A stretch of DNA of 64,000 nt from Stieleria maiorica (GTDB taxonomy: Bacteria; Planctomycetota; Planctomycetia; Pirellulales; Pirellulaceae), in the NCBI RefSeq assembly GCF_008035925.1, contig NZ_CP036264.1, forward strand, positions 7,535,641-7,599,640, written 5' to 3'. This document shows, in pieces, positions 18,004-27,660 of the stretch. Under the pieces are notes generated by a model. That model made no database searches and was not told where the DNA came from. It worked only from the letters and a program-made list of their open reading frames with translations. Within the stretch, counting starts at the first letter, position 1, and each line of letters begins with the position of its first letter. The translations under genes were made by a program, and so were the position numbers.

Positions 18004-19230
18004 TCACTGCGATCCCGCCAGCCACTGTTGATAGACCGGTGAGGCGGCGAAGCGTTTGAAGTCTTCGACCGTCGTCAGGTCGGTGAATTCATAGCCGTAT
18101 CGATCGCGGAGTGCGGTCAGGTGGTGCAGCGTCGACTGGTGATCGTCGCCAGCCAGGGAGACGGTCAAAGCGAAATCGTGAGCGCCGGCAAGCTGCAAGG
18201 CGTCGACGTCGACGGTCTCCAGCATCTCGGCCGCCTGCTCGGTTGCCCCGAACGTTGCCCGCACGCCGGCGACAAGCGTTGTCAGATAAGGATCGCCGCC
18301 GGTCCATTTTTGGATCGAATCGTACGACTTCATCAACAGCGCCTCGTCTTCGTTGATGCCCGCCGCGTCCAAGGTGATCAACCCCAGGCAGGCGTCATTG
18401 GGAAACCGCTCGGAGTATTCGTTGATCGCCTCGACATACGCGTCATAATCCCCTTCGGCCAGCGACATCACGCGAAACAGCATCGGCAACTTCATCTGTT
18501 TCGTCTTCGCGGGCAGTTCGTCGTAGATTTCTAAGGCCCGCTGATAGTTCGACTGCTGAACCGCGTTGGACATCTCCTGTTGCTTGGTCAGGTTATCCAT
18601 TTCGGTCTTCGCCGTCCCCGACAGTCGGGCGAGTACAGAGTTTTGACTTTGGATGACCGCGGCGACGTTGGTCCGCAGCGAATCACCGAAGGATTCGCCG
18701 GTCATTGCAATGAACAGGTGATCGCCGACGACTTTGCCGTCCTTCCGCGTCAATTGGATGTCGTGGTAATTGGTGCCACCGTCGCTGGTCAGCAATCGCA
18801 TGACGACGTGCTGCGATTGGCCGCGCTGAACCGTGTGGACCAAGCGGTACGACCCGCTCTGTTGAATCCCCTGATGAATCACGCCGACCAGATTTTTCAC
18901 GGCTTGCGATGCCCCCTGATGAAACCCGGATCGAAAGCGGGGATCCACATCGAACCCGGCCAAGGCACGGTCAAAAATCGCTTCCCAGTCGATCAGCTCT
19001 CGAGCCGTGGCGGCGTCGTTTTGCTGGATCGCTTGCTGCCACCGTGCGGCAAACTCGTTCGCTTCGTCGCTGCTGACATCCGAAACAACCGCATCGTCAC
19101 CCGTGTTGATTTCTTCCAGTCGCGCCGGTTCGATTTCGGTGGTCGTTTGCGTTGTCGATTGATTGCATCCGACCAGCAGGGCCGGCAGCAACACGGTCGG
19201 CATAAACTGTGATGGACCTCTCTCACGCAC
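18004..19230 (-). CDS. Lipoprotein with TPR-like helical region
   Basis: A 408-residue product with a lipoprotein signal (VLLPALLVGC, Cys at about 22), so it is probably membrane-attached on the outside. Residues about 45-180 form an alpha/beta region (QLTRKDGKVVGDHLFIA); the second half is all-helical (NYQRALEIYDELPAKTKQM) and reads like tetratricopeptide repeats. GTG 19230 is chosen because AGGAG lies about 7 bases before it; ATG 19251 would place the ribosome site inside the gene. No enzymatic motif seen. It follows the DUF6798-like gene on the same strand by about 145 bases. Confidence 0.75.
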   Translation of the reverse strand: MRERGPSQFMPTVLLPALLVGCNQSTTQTTTEIEPARLEEINTGDDAVVSDVSSDEANEFAARWQQAIQQNDAATARELIDWEAIFDRALAGFDVDPRFRSGFHQGASQAVKNLVGVIHQGIQQSGSYRLVHTVQRGQSQHVVMRLLTSDGGTNYHDIQLTRKDGKVVGDHLFIAMTGESFGDSLRTNVAAVIQSQNSVLARLSGTAKTEMDNLTKQQEMSNAVQQSNYQRALEIYDELPAKTKQMKLPMLFRVMSLAEGDYDAYVEAINEYSERFPNDACLGLITLDAAGINEDEALLMKSYDSIQKWTGGDPYLTTLVAGVRATFGATEQAAEMLETVDVDALQLAGAHDFALTVSLAGDDHQSTLHHLTALRDRYGYEFTDLTTVEDFKRFAASPVYQQWLAGSQ

Positions 19231-19376
19231 GGTCGAACTCCTGAAAGACATGATGGTTGGATTGCATCGTCACGGTGACCGCCGGCAATGTGAAAACGTC
19301 ATCGGTGACGGCACACAGCATACCCGATCGCGATCGCGCGGGAGGGCCGACGTCTAGAAAATGAGCCGACCGCTCG

Positions 19377-21035
19377 TTAGTCGTAGGGCAATTCGTAGAC
19401 GCTGTAGGTTTCGTTCTGCTGGCCGGCAACGGGATAAACCTTGACCAGCGGCAATCGTTTCGTCGCGATGCGATTGTCAACGATCATGAAGCGGACGCCG
19501 TAACGTTCGCGGTACTCGCGCAGCCGTGAGTAACGGATCGGGACTCGCATCGAATTGAACGAAACCACTCCCATCCGTTTGGGAAAGATATCATCGAACC
19601 GCTTTTGCCATTGCAGTAACGACGTTGCATCTTGCGGCACGTCTTTCCAATTAGCGACCTCGGCGCGCGACGAATACCATTTAAAAGTTTGTTGGTGTCG
19701 CGGCGTCAAAAAAATCTCCTCGCCAGGCATTGCGACGCGCACCCAATCGCAAACCGCCACCCAATCGCGGTGCGAGCGTTGCTGTTGCTCGGCGTCGGCA
19801 TTCAAGGCGACGCCTAGCAGACGGTGGCTGGTCGAAGGCGGGATGCCGATTCGATTTCGCTGCGTGGCCGAATGGATCAACATGCCCGCCGTTGTTAGTA
19901 GCACCAAAACCGCTAGGGCGCGGCTAACGCCGGCTTGTCCTCCCGGTTTCGGGGCCACAATCAGCCGCATCATCCACAGTGCCAACACCAACGGGACGAT
20001 CGCATCGCTGAGCCGGAACCAATAGTAACGCAGCAGTTTGGCCGCCAGATCGGGCATCACCGCGGGAAGTGCGCCGACGATCAATCCGCACCCGGCAATC
20101 ATCAATGCCCCCGTCCCGATCCAAATCACGCGCCGCATTTCCCCTGTCGCTCGGCCGCGCCAAACCAGCATCACCAGGGCACCAGCCAGCACACCATGAC
20201 GAACGAACCAATGAAGCGGAAAGTCTCCGGGCAGCAAATGGTGCCGGATCCTCATGTAGCTGTAGATTTTGGCCGCCTGCACGCTCTCTTCCGCCGTCGC
20301 CCCCAGCGTCAAACGGATCGCCGGCAGCAAGCCGAGCAGGGCGAGCGCGCCTCCGATGAAAAGCCCGACGCTGAAGAATCGTGCCGGTGGCTGATCGGGG
20401 CTGCGGAACCACTTTTCGGTCACGCCAAAGGCAATGGCCCCGGCGACCACCGCCCAGCCACCGGTCAACACATGAAACGCCGATGCCCCGCCGAACCAGA
20501 TCCAGCCGCGCGACCAGTTGTGACGGGCAATCTCCGCCATGCCCATCAACACCATCGCATAGGCCGGCACTTTGGCTTCGATCCCGCCGACCACCCACTC
20601 GCCGGCCAGGTTCCCATATTCGATTCCGACCAGCCACAACGTCGCGACGCCCAGCGAGGAAAACGCGGGCAACGACAGGCTGCGGCAACACCGGACCAAT
20701 CCGATTGCCAGCATCGTCCAGCCGATCAAACGCCCGATCCACGCGGTCGCCTCAAGCGAAACGACTTGCGTCAGCGCGCCGAACGTCCAGTAAAAGGTCG
20801 TGTGAGCCTTTCCCGACGCGGCGAACAGATCCTGCGAGCAGAACGTGGGGTCCCAAAAGTTCTTTGCCTTGACCAAATAGTGAGCTTCGTTGACCGCCGG
20901 CGGTGGATCTGCCGCGTAGACAAAAAACAACGCCAACAGCGCAACGGTCTCCAGGCCCGCGCTCCAAACGGAGCGGCGGCGACCGGCTGGTAATTCGTCG
21001 ATCGATGTCTCTGCGCTCAACGTCTCTGCGCTCAA
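19377..21035 (-). CDS. Polytopic membrane protein, DUF6798-like
   Basis: A 552-residue product with about nine or ten hydrophobic helices between residues 25 and 410, then a soluble domain (EEIFLTPRHQQTFKWYSSRA and GVRFMIVDNRIATKRLPLVK). This layout resembles the planctomycete DUF6798 proteins and, more loosely, GT-C-type membrane glycosyltransferases, with an acidic ADPPPAVNEAHYL loop after the first helix. The start TTG 21035 lies in a small duplication, TTGAGCGCAGAGAC twice in a row, and has a poor ribosome site. It lies 66 bases after pdxA and may be co-transcribed with it. Confidence 0.7.
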   Translation of the reverse strand: MSAETLSAETSIDELPAGRRRSVWSAGLETVALLALFFVYAADPPPAVNEAHYLVKAKNFWDPTFCSQDLFAASGKAHTTFYWTFGALTQVVSLEATAWIGRLIGWTMLAIGLVRCCRSLSLPAFSSLGVATLWLVGIEYGNLAGEWVVGGIEAKVPAYAMVLMGMAEIARHNWSRGWIWFGGASAFHVLTGGWAVVAGAIAFGVTEKWFRSPDQPPARFFSVGLFIGGALALLGLLPAIRLTLGATAEESVQAAKIYSYMRIRHHLLPGDFPLHWFVRHGVLAGALVMLVWRGRATGEMRRVIWIGTGALMIAGCGLIVGALPAVMPDLAAKLLRYYWFRLSDAIVPLVLALWMMRLIVAPKPGGQAGVSRALAVLVLLTTAGMLIHSATQRNRIGIPPSTSHRLLGVALNADAEQQQRSHRDWVAVCDWVRVAMPGEEIFLTPRHQQTFKWYSSRAEVANWKDVPQDATSLLQWQKRFDDIFPKRMGVVSFNSMRVPIRYSRLREYRERYGVRFMIVDNRIATKRLPLVKVYPVAGQQNETYSVYELPYD

Positions 21036-21101
21036 CGTTCTTTACTGTGCTGTCAATGTGGGAGAGGCTTTCAGGCTGTCGAATCCGCGATTGCCGACTC
21101 A

Positions 21102-22148
21102 CTACCGACACAATTCGATCGCGCGGTCGATTGCCGAACGCATGCTATTGGCACTGGCCGTCCCTTTCCAGGCGAGATCCATCGCCGTTCCGTGGTCGAC
21201 GCTGGTGCGAACGATCGGCAACCCGAGTGTGATGTTGACTGCGTCGTCGAACGAAAGTGCCTTCAGCGGAATCAGCCCCTGATCATGATACATGCAGATG
21301 TGCACGTCGGTTTGGTCACGCATCGCCGGTGTGAATGCGGTGTCGGGAGGAACGGGACCGACCAGATGCCAATCGCGGTTTTCCGCTTCGCATTCCTGGG
21401 CGATCAACTCCATCGCCGGGCGGATCAGGGTCTCTTCTTCGCCATGGCTGAGCAATCCGCTTTCACCGGCGTGTGGATTCAACGCCAGTACGGTGATCCG
21501 TGGCGGTCGGCCGAATCGTTTCTCCATCGCCGATCCGCCCAGTCGGATCGCACGTGCGATCTGGTCGACCGAGAGCGACGCGATCACATCGGCAAGCGGC
21601 ACGTGGATGGTCGCCAACACGGTCGAGCAAGCCGGACCGGACAGCATCATGCAGAAGTCGGTGGTCTGCGTCCGATCGGCCAACAGTTCGGTGTGTCCCA
21701 AATACCCCGTGCCGGCGGCGTGCCACGCTTCTTTCTGAATCGGACCGGTCACGATGGCGTCGAAGTTTCCCGCCAGCGTTTGGCTGATCGCCACGTCGAC
21801 CGCCGCAAAGGAGGCCAGGCCGGTTTTTCGCGAAAATTTTCCGGGCACGAATGACTCGAGCGGCACGTCACCGCAGTCGACCAGCCCTGACGGCGGATAA
21901 GGCCCGGCACCGGCCAGTTGCTCGATCGTGACCTTCGGGGGCAACTCCAGATCACGCATCGCTGCAAGCTTTCCCAGGATCACAGCTGGGCCGACTAGAA
22001 TAGGAAGGCAGCGGCTGCGTACCGACGCTTCGGCTGCGCAGGCTAAAGCGAGTTCCGGCCCGACCCCCGCTGCGTCGCCGACGGTGATGGCCAGACGGGG
22101 TTTGTCACGGCGGGCGGACACCGCTTCAGATGGCGACGGGTCAGACAT
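21102..22148 (-). CDS. pdxA: 4-hydroxythreonine-4-phosphate dehydrogenase
   Basis: A 348-residue enzyme of pyridoxal 5-phosphate synthesis (DXP-dependent route). It oxidises 4-phosphohydroxy-L-threonine with NAD+ to a product used by PdxJ. Family motifs in order: ITVGDAAGVGPELAL at the start, IVTGPIQKEAW, YLGHTELL with a metal-binding His, LNPHAGESGLLSHGEEE, and YHDQGLIPLKALSF followed by GLPIVRTSVDHGTA with further metal and substrate His residues. ATG 22148 begins about 15 residues before the conserved core; an upstream start at 22202 is less likely. It is divergent from the C25-like gene and is followed by the DUF6798-like gene. Confidence 0.95.
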   Translation of the reverse strand: MSDPSPSEAVSARRDKPRLAITVGDAAGVGPELALACAAEASVRSRCLPILVGPAVILGKLAAMRDLELPPKVTIEQLAGAGPYPPSGLVDCGDVPLESFVPGKFSRKTGLASFAAVDVAISQTLAGNFDAIVTGPIQKEAWHAAGTGYLGHTELLADRTQTTDFCMMLSGPACSTVLATIHVPLADVIASLSVDQIARAIRLGGSAMEKRFGRPPRITVLALNPHAGESGLLSHGEEETLIRPAMELIAQECEAENRDWHLVGPVPPDTAFTPAMRDQTDVHICMYHDQGLIPLKALSFDDAVNITLGLPIVRTSVDHGTAMDLAWKGTASANSMRSAIDRAIELCR

Positions 22149-22475
22149 TGGACTAGCGTTTTCCTTGGGAATTGGTTGAGATAGTGGGGGAGCGACCGCC
22201 ACGAGGTCGCAGGATCGTCTTCCAGGTTTTCATCATCGAAGATGAACCGTCTGGATGACGAATTGTCTGTTTTGACGGGCGGGACGCCTATCCCACAAAC
22301 GTTACTGAAAGGAAAGGCAGGATTGGGACCTACGCAAGTCACGTTTTTGCACACTGGCACCCCTCGCCCCGTAAAGCCGGGGGAGAAGGGAGCCCTCGTG
22401 AGTTGTGAGAATACCAATGCCTGTCAGGAGGGTGGAGTTAAAGATGGCACAACCTCGAGACGCAAGAGGCGATGC
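22149..22475. other. Divergent spacer between pdxA and the peptidase gene
   Basis: About 330 bases that should contain both promoters. A long open frame continues through part of it in phase with the peptidase gene from 22242, but its sequence has no signal peptide and looks non-coding. No operator or riboswitch was recognised. Confidence 0.4.
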
Positions 22476-24053
22476 GTGCCGATCGCATTAATGTACCTCG
22501 TCGCGGTCGTGTTTCTGTTTTTGCCGACCGCCTACGCTGCGGATCCCGAAACGGCCGAAACCGCACTGGTCGTTTGTCCGTCTGATCTTCGCGAGCCGCT
22601 CGAAGCATGGATCGACTATCGCCGCAAACAAGGCATTGCGGTTCGCGTGATCGGTTCGTCCGCCACGGCAGGGGAGTTGTCGAAGGCGATTCGCAAGAAC
22701 GCGATCGCTTCCGATCGTTTCTTGTTGCTGGTCGGCGACGCGCCGGTGATCGGTGCGGCGGCCGATACCCGCACGCAGGTGCCGATGCACTACCTGGCCA
22801 CGACGGTCACCGCCCGATTCGGCAGCACGCCGACGATGGCGACCGATTATCCCTACAGCGACATCGACTCGGACGGGCGATCCGATCTGGCGGTCGGTCG
22901 ATTGCCGGTCGATTCGGCGGACGAATTGCGTGATCTGGTTCGACGGATCAAAGCCTACGAGACCAGCCGCAATTTTTCGCTCTGGCGGGAACGCGTTCAG
23001 CTGGTCGGCGGGGTCGGCGGTTTCGGAATGCTGGCCGATTCGGCGATCGAATCGGTCACGCGGATGATGGTGACCGCGTCGTTGCCGATGTCCGTCCGCA
23101 CCAGTGTCGCGTACGGAAGTCCCGGCCATCTGTTTTATCCCAGCAAACGGTTTACCGATTCGGTTTCCGAGCGTTACACCCAGGGCTGTCGATTCTGGGT
23201 CTATGCCGGTCACGGCATGGTCGATCGGTTGGACAGTGTGCCCAGCGGTCCGACCGGCGTTCCGGTGCTCGATGGCGATTCCATCAGCAACCTGAAATGT
23301 GATCCGGCCAACGCCCCGATCGCCGTGTTGCTGTGCTGTTTCACCGGCGCCATCGACGCGGGCATTGACAGTTTTGCCGAACGCCTGTTGTTGCATGAAT
23401 GTGGTCCGATCGCGGTGATCGCCGGCAATCGAGTGACGATGCCCTACGGCAACGCGTCCTTGACGCTCGGATTGATCGATTCCATTTACGGACAGAACGC
23501 CGATGAAACACCGGCCGATCGCTTGGGGACTGCATGGTTGTCGTCGATCCGGCGGCTGGAATCCGAAGACGAGTCGACCGAGAAGGGGCAGTTGCGAATG
23601 ATGGTCGACGCCGTCGCGACCTTGGTCAGCCCTGCAGGAACGAAACTCGCCGATGAACGCAGCGAGCACGCGGCGCTGTACGGCTTGCTGGGCGACCCGA
23701 TGTTGAAACTGCACCCGCCCGCGGCGGTCGAAATCGAAACGGAGACGGGGTTTGACTTCGGTGCCCCGATCAAAGTCACCGTGACCAGTCCGATCGACGG
23801 TGAATGCGTGGTGATGCTCGATCATCCGCTGGGGGAGACTCGCAAGACCCAGCCCGGCCAACCCAAACCGGATCCGAACCAAATCACGCTGGCCCGGGCG
23901 GCCGAACCGATTTCGGCAGGCCAGCCAAAGACCTTTGTGATCGATCTGGACGATCAACGCAGCGGGTTGATCGCGATTCGGGTCCACGTTTCCGGCACCG
24001 ACACCTGGGCCGCCGGCGGCGGAAAAACGATCGTCCGCCCGGCGAGCCGCTAA
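22476..24053 (+). CDS. Secreted C25-like (gingipain-type) cysteine peptidase
   Basis: A 525-residue exported protein. The signal peptide (LMYLVAVVFLFLPTAYA) is followed by a domain with the caspase-like fold of clan CD. The likely dyad is His246 in VYAGHGMVDRL and Cys287 or Cys288 in VLLCCFTGAID, the arrangement of gingipain-type C25 peptidases. A C-terminal beta-sandwich-like region (about 415-520) follows. GTG 22476 has AAGAGG 6 bases before it and begins the signal peptide; the frame is open to 22242, but that extension is unlikely. It could process cell-surface or environmental proteins; no partner gene is adjacent. Confidence 0.75.
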   Translation: MPIALMYLVAVVFLFLPTAYAADPETAETALVVCPSDLREPLEAWIDYRRKQGIAVRVIGSSATAGELSKAIRKNAIASDRFLLLVGDAPVIGAAADTRTQVPMHYLATTVTARFGSTPTMATDYPYSDIDSDGRSDLAVGRLPVDSADELRDLVRRIKAYETSRNFSLWRERVQLVGGVGGFGMLADSAIESVTRMMVTASLPMSVRTSVAYGSPGHLFYPSKRFTDSVSERYTQGCRFWVYAGHGMVDRLDSVPSGPTGVPVLDGDSISNLKCDPANAPIAVLLCCFTGAIDAGIDSFAERLLLHECGPIAVIAGNRVTMPYGNASLTLGLIDSIYGQNADETPADRLGTAWLSSIRRLESEDESTEKGQLRMMVDAVATLVSPAGTKLADERSEHAALYGLLGDPMLKLHPPAAVEIETETGFDFGAPIKVTVTSPIDGECVVMLDHPLGETRKTQPGQPKPDPNQITLARAAEPISAGQPKTFVIDLDDQRSGLIAIRVHVSGTDTWAAGGGKTIVRPASR

Positions 24054-24076
24054 ATCCATGTCACCGTGGGGGTGAC

Positions 24077-24137
24077 GTAGCTACGCTCGCCAGAGCGTGG
24101 AAAGCGTCGGGATCCACCTTCTGGCGAAGGTAGCTAC
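24077..24137. repeat. Dispersed palindrome, GTAGCTAC family
   Basis: Begins with GTAGCTACGCTCGCCAGA and ends with TTCTGGCGAAGGTAGCTAC. The arms are inverted relative to each other with a few changes. Related copies lie at 47650-47711 and 57565-57594, each just after the 3-prime end of a gene. Confidence 0.85.
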
Positions 24138-24145
24138 GATCGCAC

Positions 24146-24222
24146 AGTCGCCGTCCTCTCCGAGGTCGGCTCCGGGCGAAGCTTCGCTTTTCGGGGCGCC
24201 GAGTTCGGAGAACACGGCGACT
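24146..24222. repeat. Dispersed palindrome, second copy of the 17788 family
   Basis: Inverted arms beginning AGTCGCCGTCCTCTCCG and ending GGAGAACACGGCGACT around a GC-rich loop. It shares its arm sequence with the element at 17788-17900, 6 kb away. Confidence 0.85.
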
Positions 24223-24287
24223 CTAACGACGCACTGCCAGGCGGGATTTCGTAGAATGTTTCGACACCATTATCCGACAAGCAGCTC

Positions 24288-24845
24288 ATGAAAGTCATCT
24301 CGCTCAATTGCAATCACTGCGGCGCCCCGCTGGATGTTCCCGCGAAGGCTCGTTTCGCGACCTGCGGTTTCTGCCAGGCGAAGCTCGCGGTCGAGCACGT
24401 CGGCAACAGCTACTCGACGTCGGTCTTGGACGAGCTGAAGGAAACGACTGAAAAAATCGCACGCGACGTAGCGGAGATGAAATCTTCCAGCGAGATCAAG
24501 GAACTGGACGAACGCTGGCAGCGAGAGCGATTGTCCCACATGGTGACCGGCAAGCACGGCCAGCAGAGTCTGCCGACCAAGACGGGAGCGGTCGCCGGTG
24601 GCATCATGATTGCCGCGTTCGGTCTGTTTTGGACCATCATGGCGGCCGGCATCACCAGTGCTGGTGCCCGCGTTGGTGCGCCGGGCGTCGTTCGCATCTT
24701 TCCCCTGTTCGGCGTCCTATTCATCGGCTTCGGCATCTTCATCGCCTTTCGGATCTTTTCCCGCGCCGACGCCTACGAACGAGCCAACAAGAAGTATCTC
24801 GACCAGCGACGGGAACTTGCGAGGGAGCAGACGCGGACTGATTGA
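24288..24845 (+). CDS. Zinc-ribbon membrane protein
   Basis: A 185-residue product. An N-terminal four-Cys ribbon (CNHCGAPLDVP at 8-18 and CGFC at 26-29) probably binds zinc. A coiled-coil-like stretch (about 45-90) and two membrane helices (about 103-125 and 133-155; GGIMIAAFGLFWTIMAAGI) follow, then a basic tail. The family is unknown to me; similar small ribbon-plus-membrane proteins are common in planctomycetes. No neighbour suggests a function. Confidence 0.7.
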   Translation: MKVISLNCNHCGAPLDVPAKARFATCGFCQAKLAVEHVGNSYSTSVLDELKETTEKIARDVAEMKSSSEIKELDERWQRERLSHMVTGKHGQQSLPTKTGAVAGGIMIAAFGLFWTIMAAGITSAGARVGAPGVVRIFPLFGVLFIGFGIFIAFRIFSRADAYERANKKYLDQRRELAREQTRTD

Positions 24846-24905
24846 GACGCGTCCAACCATCGCTCCGGACGAGCACTTTGTCGGCGTGATGCATCAAGAA
24901 GTTTT

Positions 24906-24980
24906 CCCACGGATGGCAGCGCGAACCCACGGATTAAGAAAATGACGTGGAATCTGTGGGTTCTCGCTGCCATCGGCGGG
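24906..24980. repeat. Inverted repeat, CCCACGGATGGCAGC family
   Basis: Arms 24906-24930 and 24956-24980 are inverted copies with some mismatches (CCCACGGATGGCAGCGCG against GCTGCCATCGGCGGG). A near-perfect member of the same family is at 51679-51753. It lies between two convergent genes and could stop transcription from both sides. Confidence 0.85.
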
Positions 24981-25021
24981 TTTAGAAAAAGTCATGATCG
25001 CATCCCAGAGATTGACTTCGC

Positions 25022-27586
25022 CTAAGCATCCAGCGTCATCAAGTAGGCGATCAAGTCGCGAAGCTCGTCGACCGACATCAGTTGCTCCAGCCCGTCGGGC
25101 ATCAGCGACGTCGGCAATGCCTGATACGCTTCGACTTCCTCGCCCTTGAAATAGCGATTGTCGCCGTTTTCGGTGGTCAACACGATCGCTCCGCCGGCTT
25201 TGTGATCCAGTTGCAATCCGCGGTGAACGACGCCGTCGTCGGCGAGCACCATCCAGGCTTGGTACTGCGGCGGAAACTCGGCCGAGGGGGCCAAAATCGC
25301 ATCGATGATTTGTGATCGAGTTTTCGAGCGCGCGACGCCGGCAAGCCCCGGTCCGAGCGTCTCGCCACGCCCATTCGTCCAGTGACACTTCACACAACCC
25401 ACACGCGGACTGTGAAAGACGTGTCGGCCGAGCAGGGCGTCGCCGCCGCCGGCCAAGGCAGCGTGCCAATCGTCCCGAGATCTGGGACGCTCCGGGTTGT
25501 CGGCGACGGTCGGCTGAAACGCTCGCAAGGTTCGACGAGCCTGCGTGGCGACTTGGGGTGAAGTATCCTGCGTCAGCGCGTTCAGCGTTTCCGAATCCAG
25601 CCCCTGGACAGATCCAATCGCCGCCAATGCATGGGTTCGTACGGCAACGGAACAGTGAGGGTCTTTGGCCAATGCAATCAATTCATCCTTGCTCTGGTCG
25701 GCGATCCCCAACTGTGCCATCACGTCCATCGCGGCGATTCTTAGCGGATCTGAGTTTCCCTGCAAGAATCCCACCAGTGTTTGCAACTGGTCGTGTCCGA
25801 GTTGCGAATCAAAACGGCTGATGGCCAGGCTCCTGACTTCCGCCGCAAGCGAAGTGTCCTTGGCAAGACGAACGATCACATTCCGGTCCAGACTCCGTGG
25901 CAACTTGTTCGCCTTTCCTGGTGCGGGATCGTTGTAGGCCCGGATAAACTCGGGTGTCAATAATTCGGTCGCGGCCAGATAGGTTTCCAACACGACCGGC
26001 GTCACCGGTTGCACCCTCAGTGCGCTGCTGATGTCAGCGGCCAACGATAACTCCATCGACTCACCGGCCCACATCAACGCAGCCTGACGAATCTCGGGGG
26101 CGGGATCGGCAAGTAATCTCCGAATCAGAGTGGTGTTCTTGAGATTTGCGCGTTTGCTTGCCAACAGCCCGACCATGCGCAACGAAGCGTCGCCGCCGAG
26201 ACACGCTTCGCGGGCGTCCGACATCCCTTCGGCGGACAGTCGCATCACGGCGGCGTGTCGAACGATCGGATCGGCGAAATTCCCCAATGACAACTGCTCC
26301 ACGATCGCCGCGCCCTCCATCGATTCGACTTTACCAATCTGCTTCTGCTGGTCAGACAGTTGGTAGTCGGCAAAGGAGTCGCGCGGCTGGATCGACTCGG
26401 TCCCCGGTTTGACGGTGACGCGCCAGATCCGGCCGCGTCCGTGATTGGGATAATCGACCAGCACCCAATCGGTGAGGAACAGGTTTCCGTGGCGATCACA
26501 ATCCAATGCGACGGGACGAAAGTCTTGATCGCCGCTCAGGAAGACCGACTTGCCGGTCAGCGTTGCCGAGTCTGGATCCAACTCAAATCGCTCGATCGAG
26601 TTCTCATTCCAGATCGTCGCCAAGACGCTGTGTTGGTAATCTTTCGGCAGAGCGCTGCGCCGGCAATCGATCAGCCCTGATGGCGCTTCGCCGGTGCCGG
26701 CAATGTAGGGCAACGTCCCCGGCAAGGTTCCGTCCCAGCCTTGGAACGGATGCGTCCCCGCTCCACCGAACATCGACTTGTACCCGTAATCACCGCCGCG
26801 GACGACTTGCAATAACCGGTTTGGGCCGCGGGCGTCGGGGTCGTTGTCGACCAACAGCAATCGGCCGTGGGCATCGAATTTCAAGTCGAACGGATTCCAA
26901 AAGCCCGTGGCAAACTCACTGAGCCGCGTTCCGTCGGGCCGACATCGAATCACATTGCCGCCGTCGCCGTACCCCGCGACGTACGAATCATCACGGCCGA
27001 CCAACCGATACGCATCCGAGCCGGTGTTTCCACGTCCGACGTACATCCAACCATCGCGATCAAACGTGATCGAAAGCAAACTGTTGTGCGCGTAACGCTG
27101 TTCGGTGACCAATTGCAGCACCCGATCCTTGCGGTCACAAACGCCGTCGCGATCCTCGTCGACCAAGCGCAACACTTCGCGGGCACAGACGACGTACAGT
27201 TCCCCATCGGGCGAAAACGCCAGATTCATTGCCTGGTGGATGCCATCGGCAAACACGCTGACCGTGTCCGCGCGCCCGTCATCGTCTCGATCGACGAAGA
27301 TCTTGATCCGGTCGCTGTCGGGACCGGTGTATCCGCTGGGCGGGTTGTGCGTGTGCGATTCGATGACGAACACGCGATCTCGATCGTCGATCGCCATTCC
27401 GATCGGCGTCATGATCTCGGGATCTTCGGCGAACAGGGTCAACTGAAGCCGGTCATCGGTCAGGACCGGTTCGGCCGCATCCACTCGTATACCAACGTTG
27501 ATCGCCGCAATGACCAGAAATAATGCGACGAATCCGGTGGATCGAATTGGCAAGTGACGGAATCTATCGGGATCGATGGACGGCAT
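25022..27586 (-). CDS. PVC-type membrane-bound dehydrogenase with HEAT repeats and cytochrome c domain
   Basis: An 854-residue exported protein. A signal/anchor segment (FVALFLVIAAINVGIRVDAA) is followed by a beta-propeller of the PQQ/NHL type (about 45-410; FAEDPEIMTPIGMAIDDRDR), then HEAT-like helical repeats (about 430-690), and a C-terminal cytochrome c domain with heme site CVKCH at 731-735. This is the domain order of the planctomycete PVC-type heme-binding/dehydrogenase family, whose substrates are generally unknown (sugars or alcohols are often proposed). The frame is open to 28042, but that part lies inside the kinase gene; ATG 27586 is the natural start, 75 bases after the kinase stop. 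Confidence 0.85.
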   Translation of the reverse strand: MPSIDPDRFRHLPIRSTGFVALFLVIAAINVGIRVDAAEPVLTDDRLQLTLFAEDPEIMTPIGMAIDDRDRVFVIESHTHNPPSGYTGPDSDRIKIFVDRDDDGRADTVSVFADGIHQAMNLAFSPDGELYVVCAREVLRLVDEDRDGVCDRKDRVLQLVTEQRYAHNSLLSITFDRDGWMYVGRGNTGSDAYRLVGRDDSYVAGYGDGGNVIRCRPDGTRLSEFATGFWNPFDLKFDAHGRLLLVDNDPDARGPNRLLQVVRGGDYGYKSMFGGAGTHPFQGWDGTLPGTLPYIAGTGEAPSGLIDCRRSALPKDYQHSVLATIWNENSIERFELDPDSATLTGKSVFLSGDQDFRPVALDCDRHGNLFLTDWVLVDYPNHGRGRIWRVTVKPGTESIQPRDSFADYQLSDQQKQIGKVESMEGAAIVEQLSLGNFADPIVRHAAVMRLSAEGMSDAREACLGGDASLRMVGLLASKRANLKNTTLIRRLLADPAPEIRQAALMWAGESMELSLAADISSALRVQPVTPVVLETYLAATELLTPEFIRAYNDPAPGKANKLPRSLDRNVIVRLAKDTSLAAEVRSLAISRFDSQLGHDQLQTLVGFLQGNSDPLRIAAMDVMAQLGIADQSKDELIALAKDPHCSVAVRTHALAAIGSVQGLDSETLNALTQDTSPQVATQARRTLRAFQPTVADNPERPRSRDDWHAALAGGGDALLGRHVFHSPRVGCVKCHWTNGRGETLGPGLAGVARSKTRSQIIDAILAPSAEFPPQYQAWMVLADDGVVHRGLQLDHKAGGAIVLTTENGDNRYFKGEEVEAYQALPTSLMPDGLEQLMSVDELRDLIAYLMTLDA

Positions 27587-27660
27587 TTCGTTGGTGAACA
27601 GGATGTGTGTAACGTCGGTCGGCTGGCAGGATGACGACGCATTGTACCGGTTGGCCCGGC

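Noticed and set aside
22242..22475. N-terminal extension of the C25-like peptidase
   Set aside because: The 78 extra residues precede a good signal peptide and a good ribosome site at 22464-22469; a signal cannot be internal.
22488..24059. 523-residue open frame on the minus strand
   Set aside because: Antisense to the C25-like gene; composition is typical of a shadow frame in GC-rich DNA.
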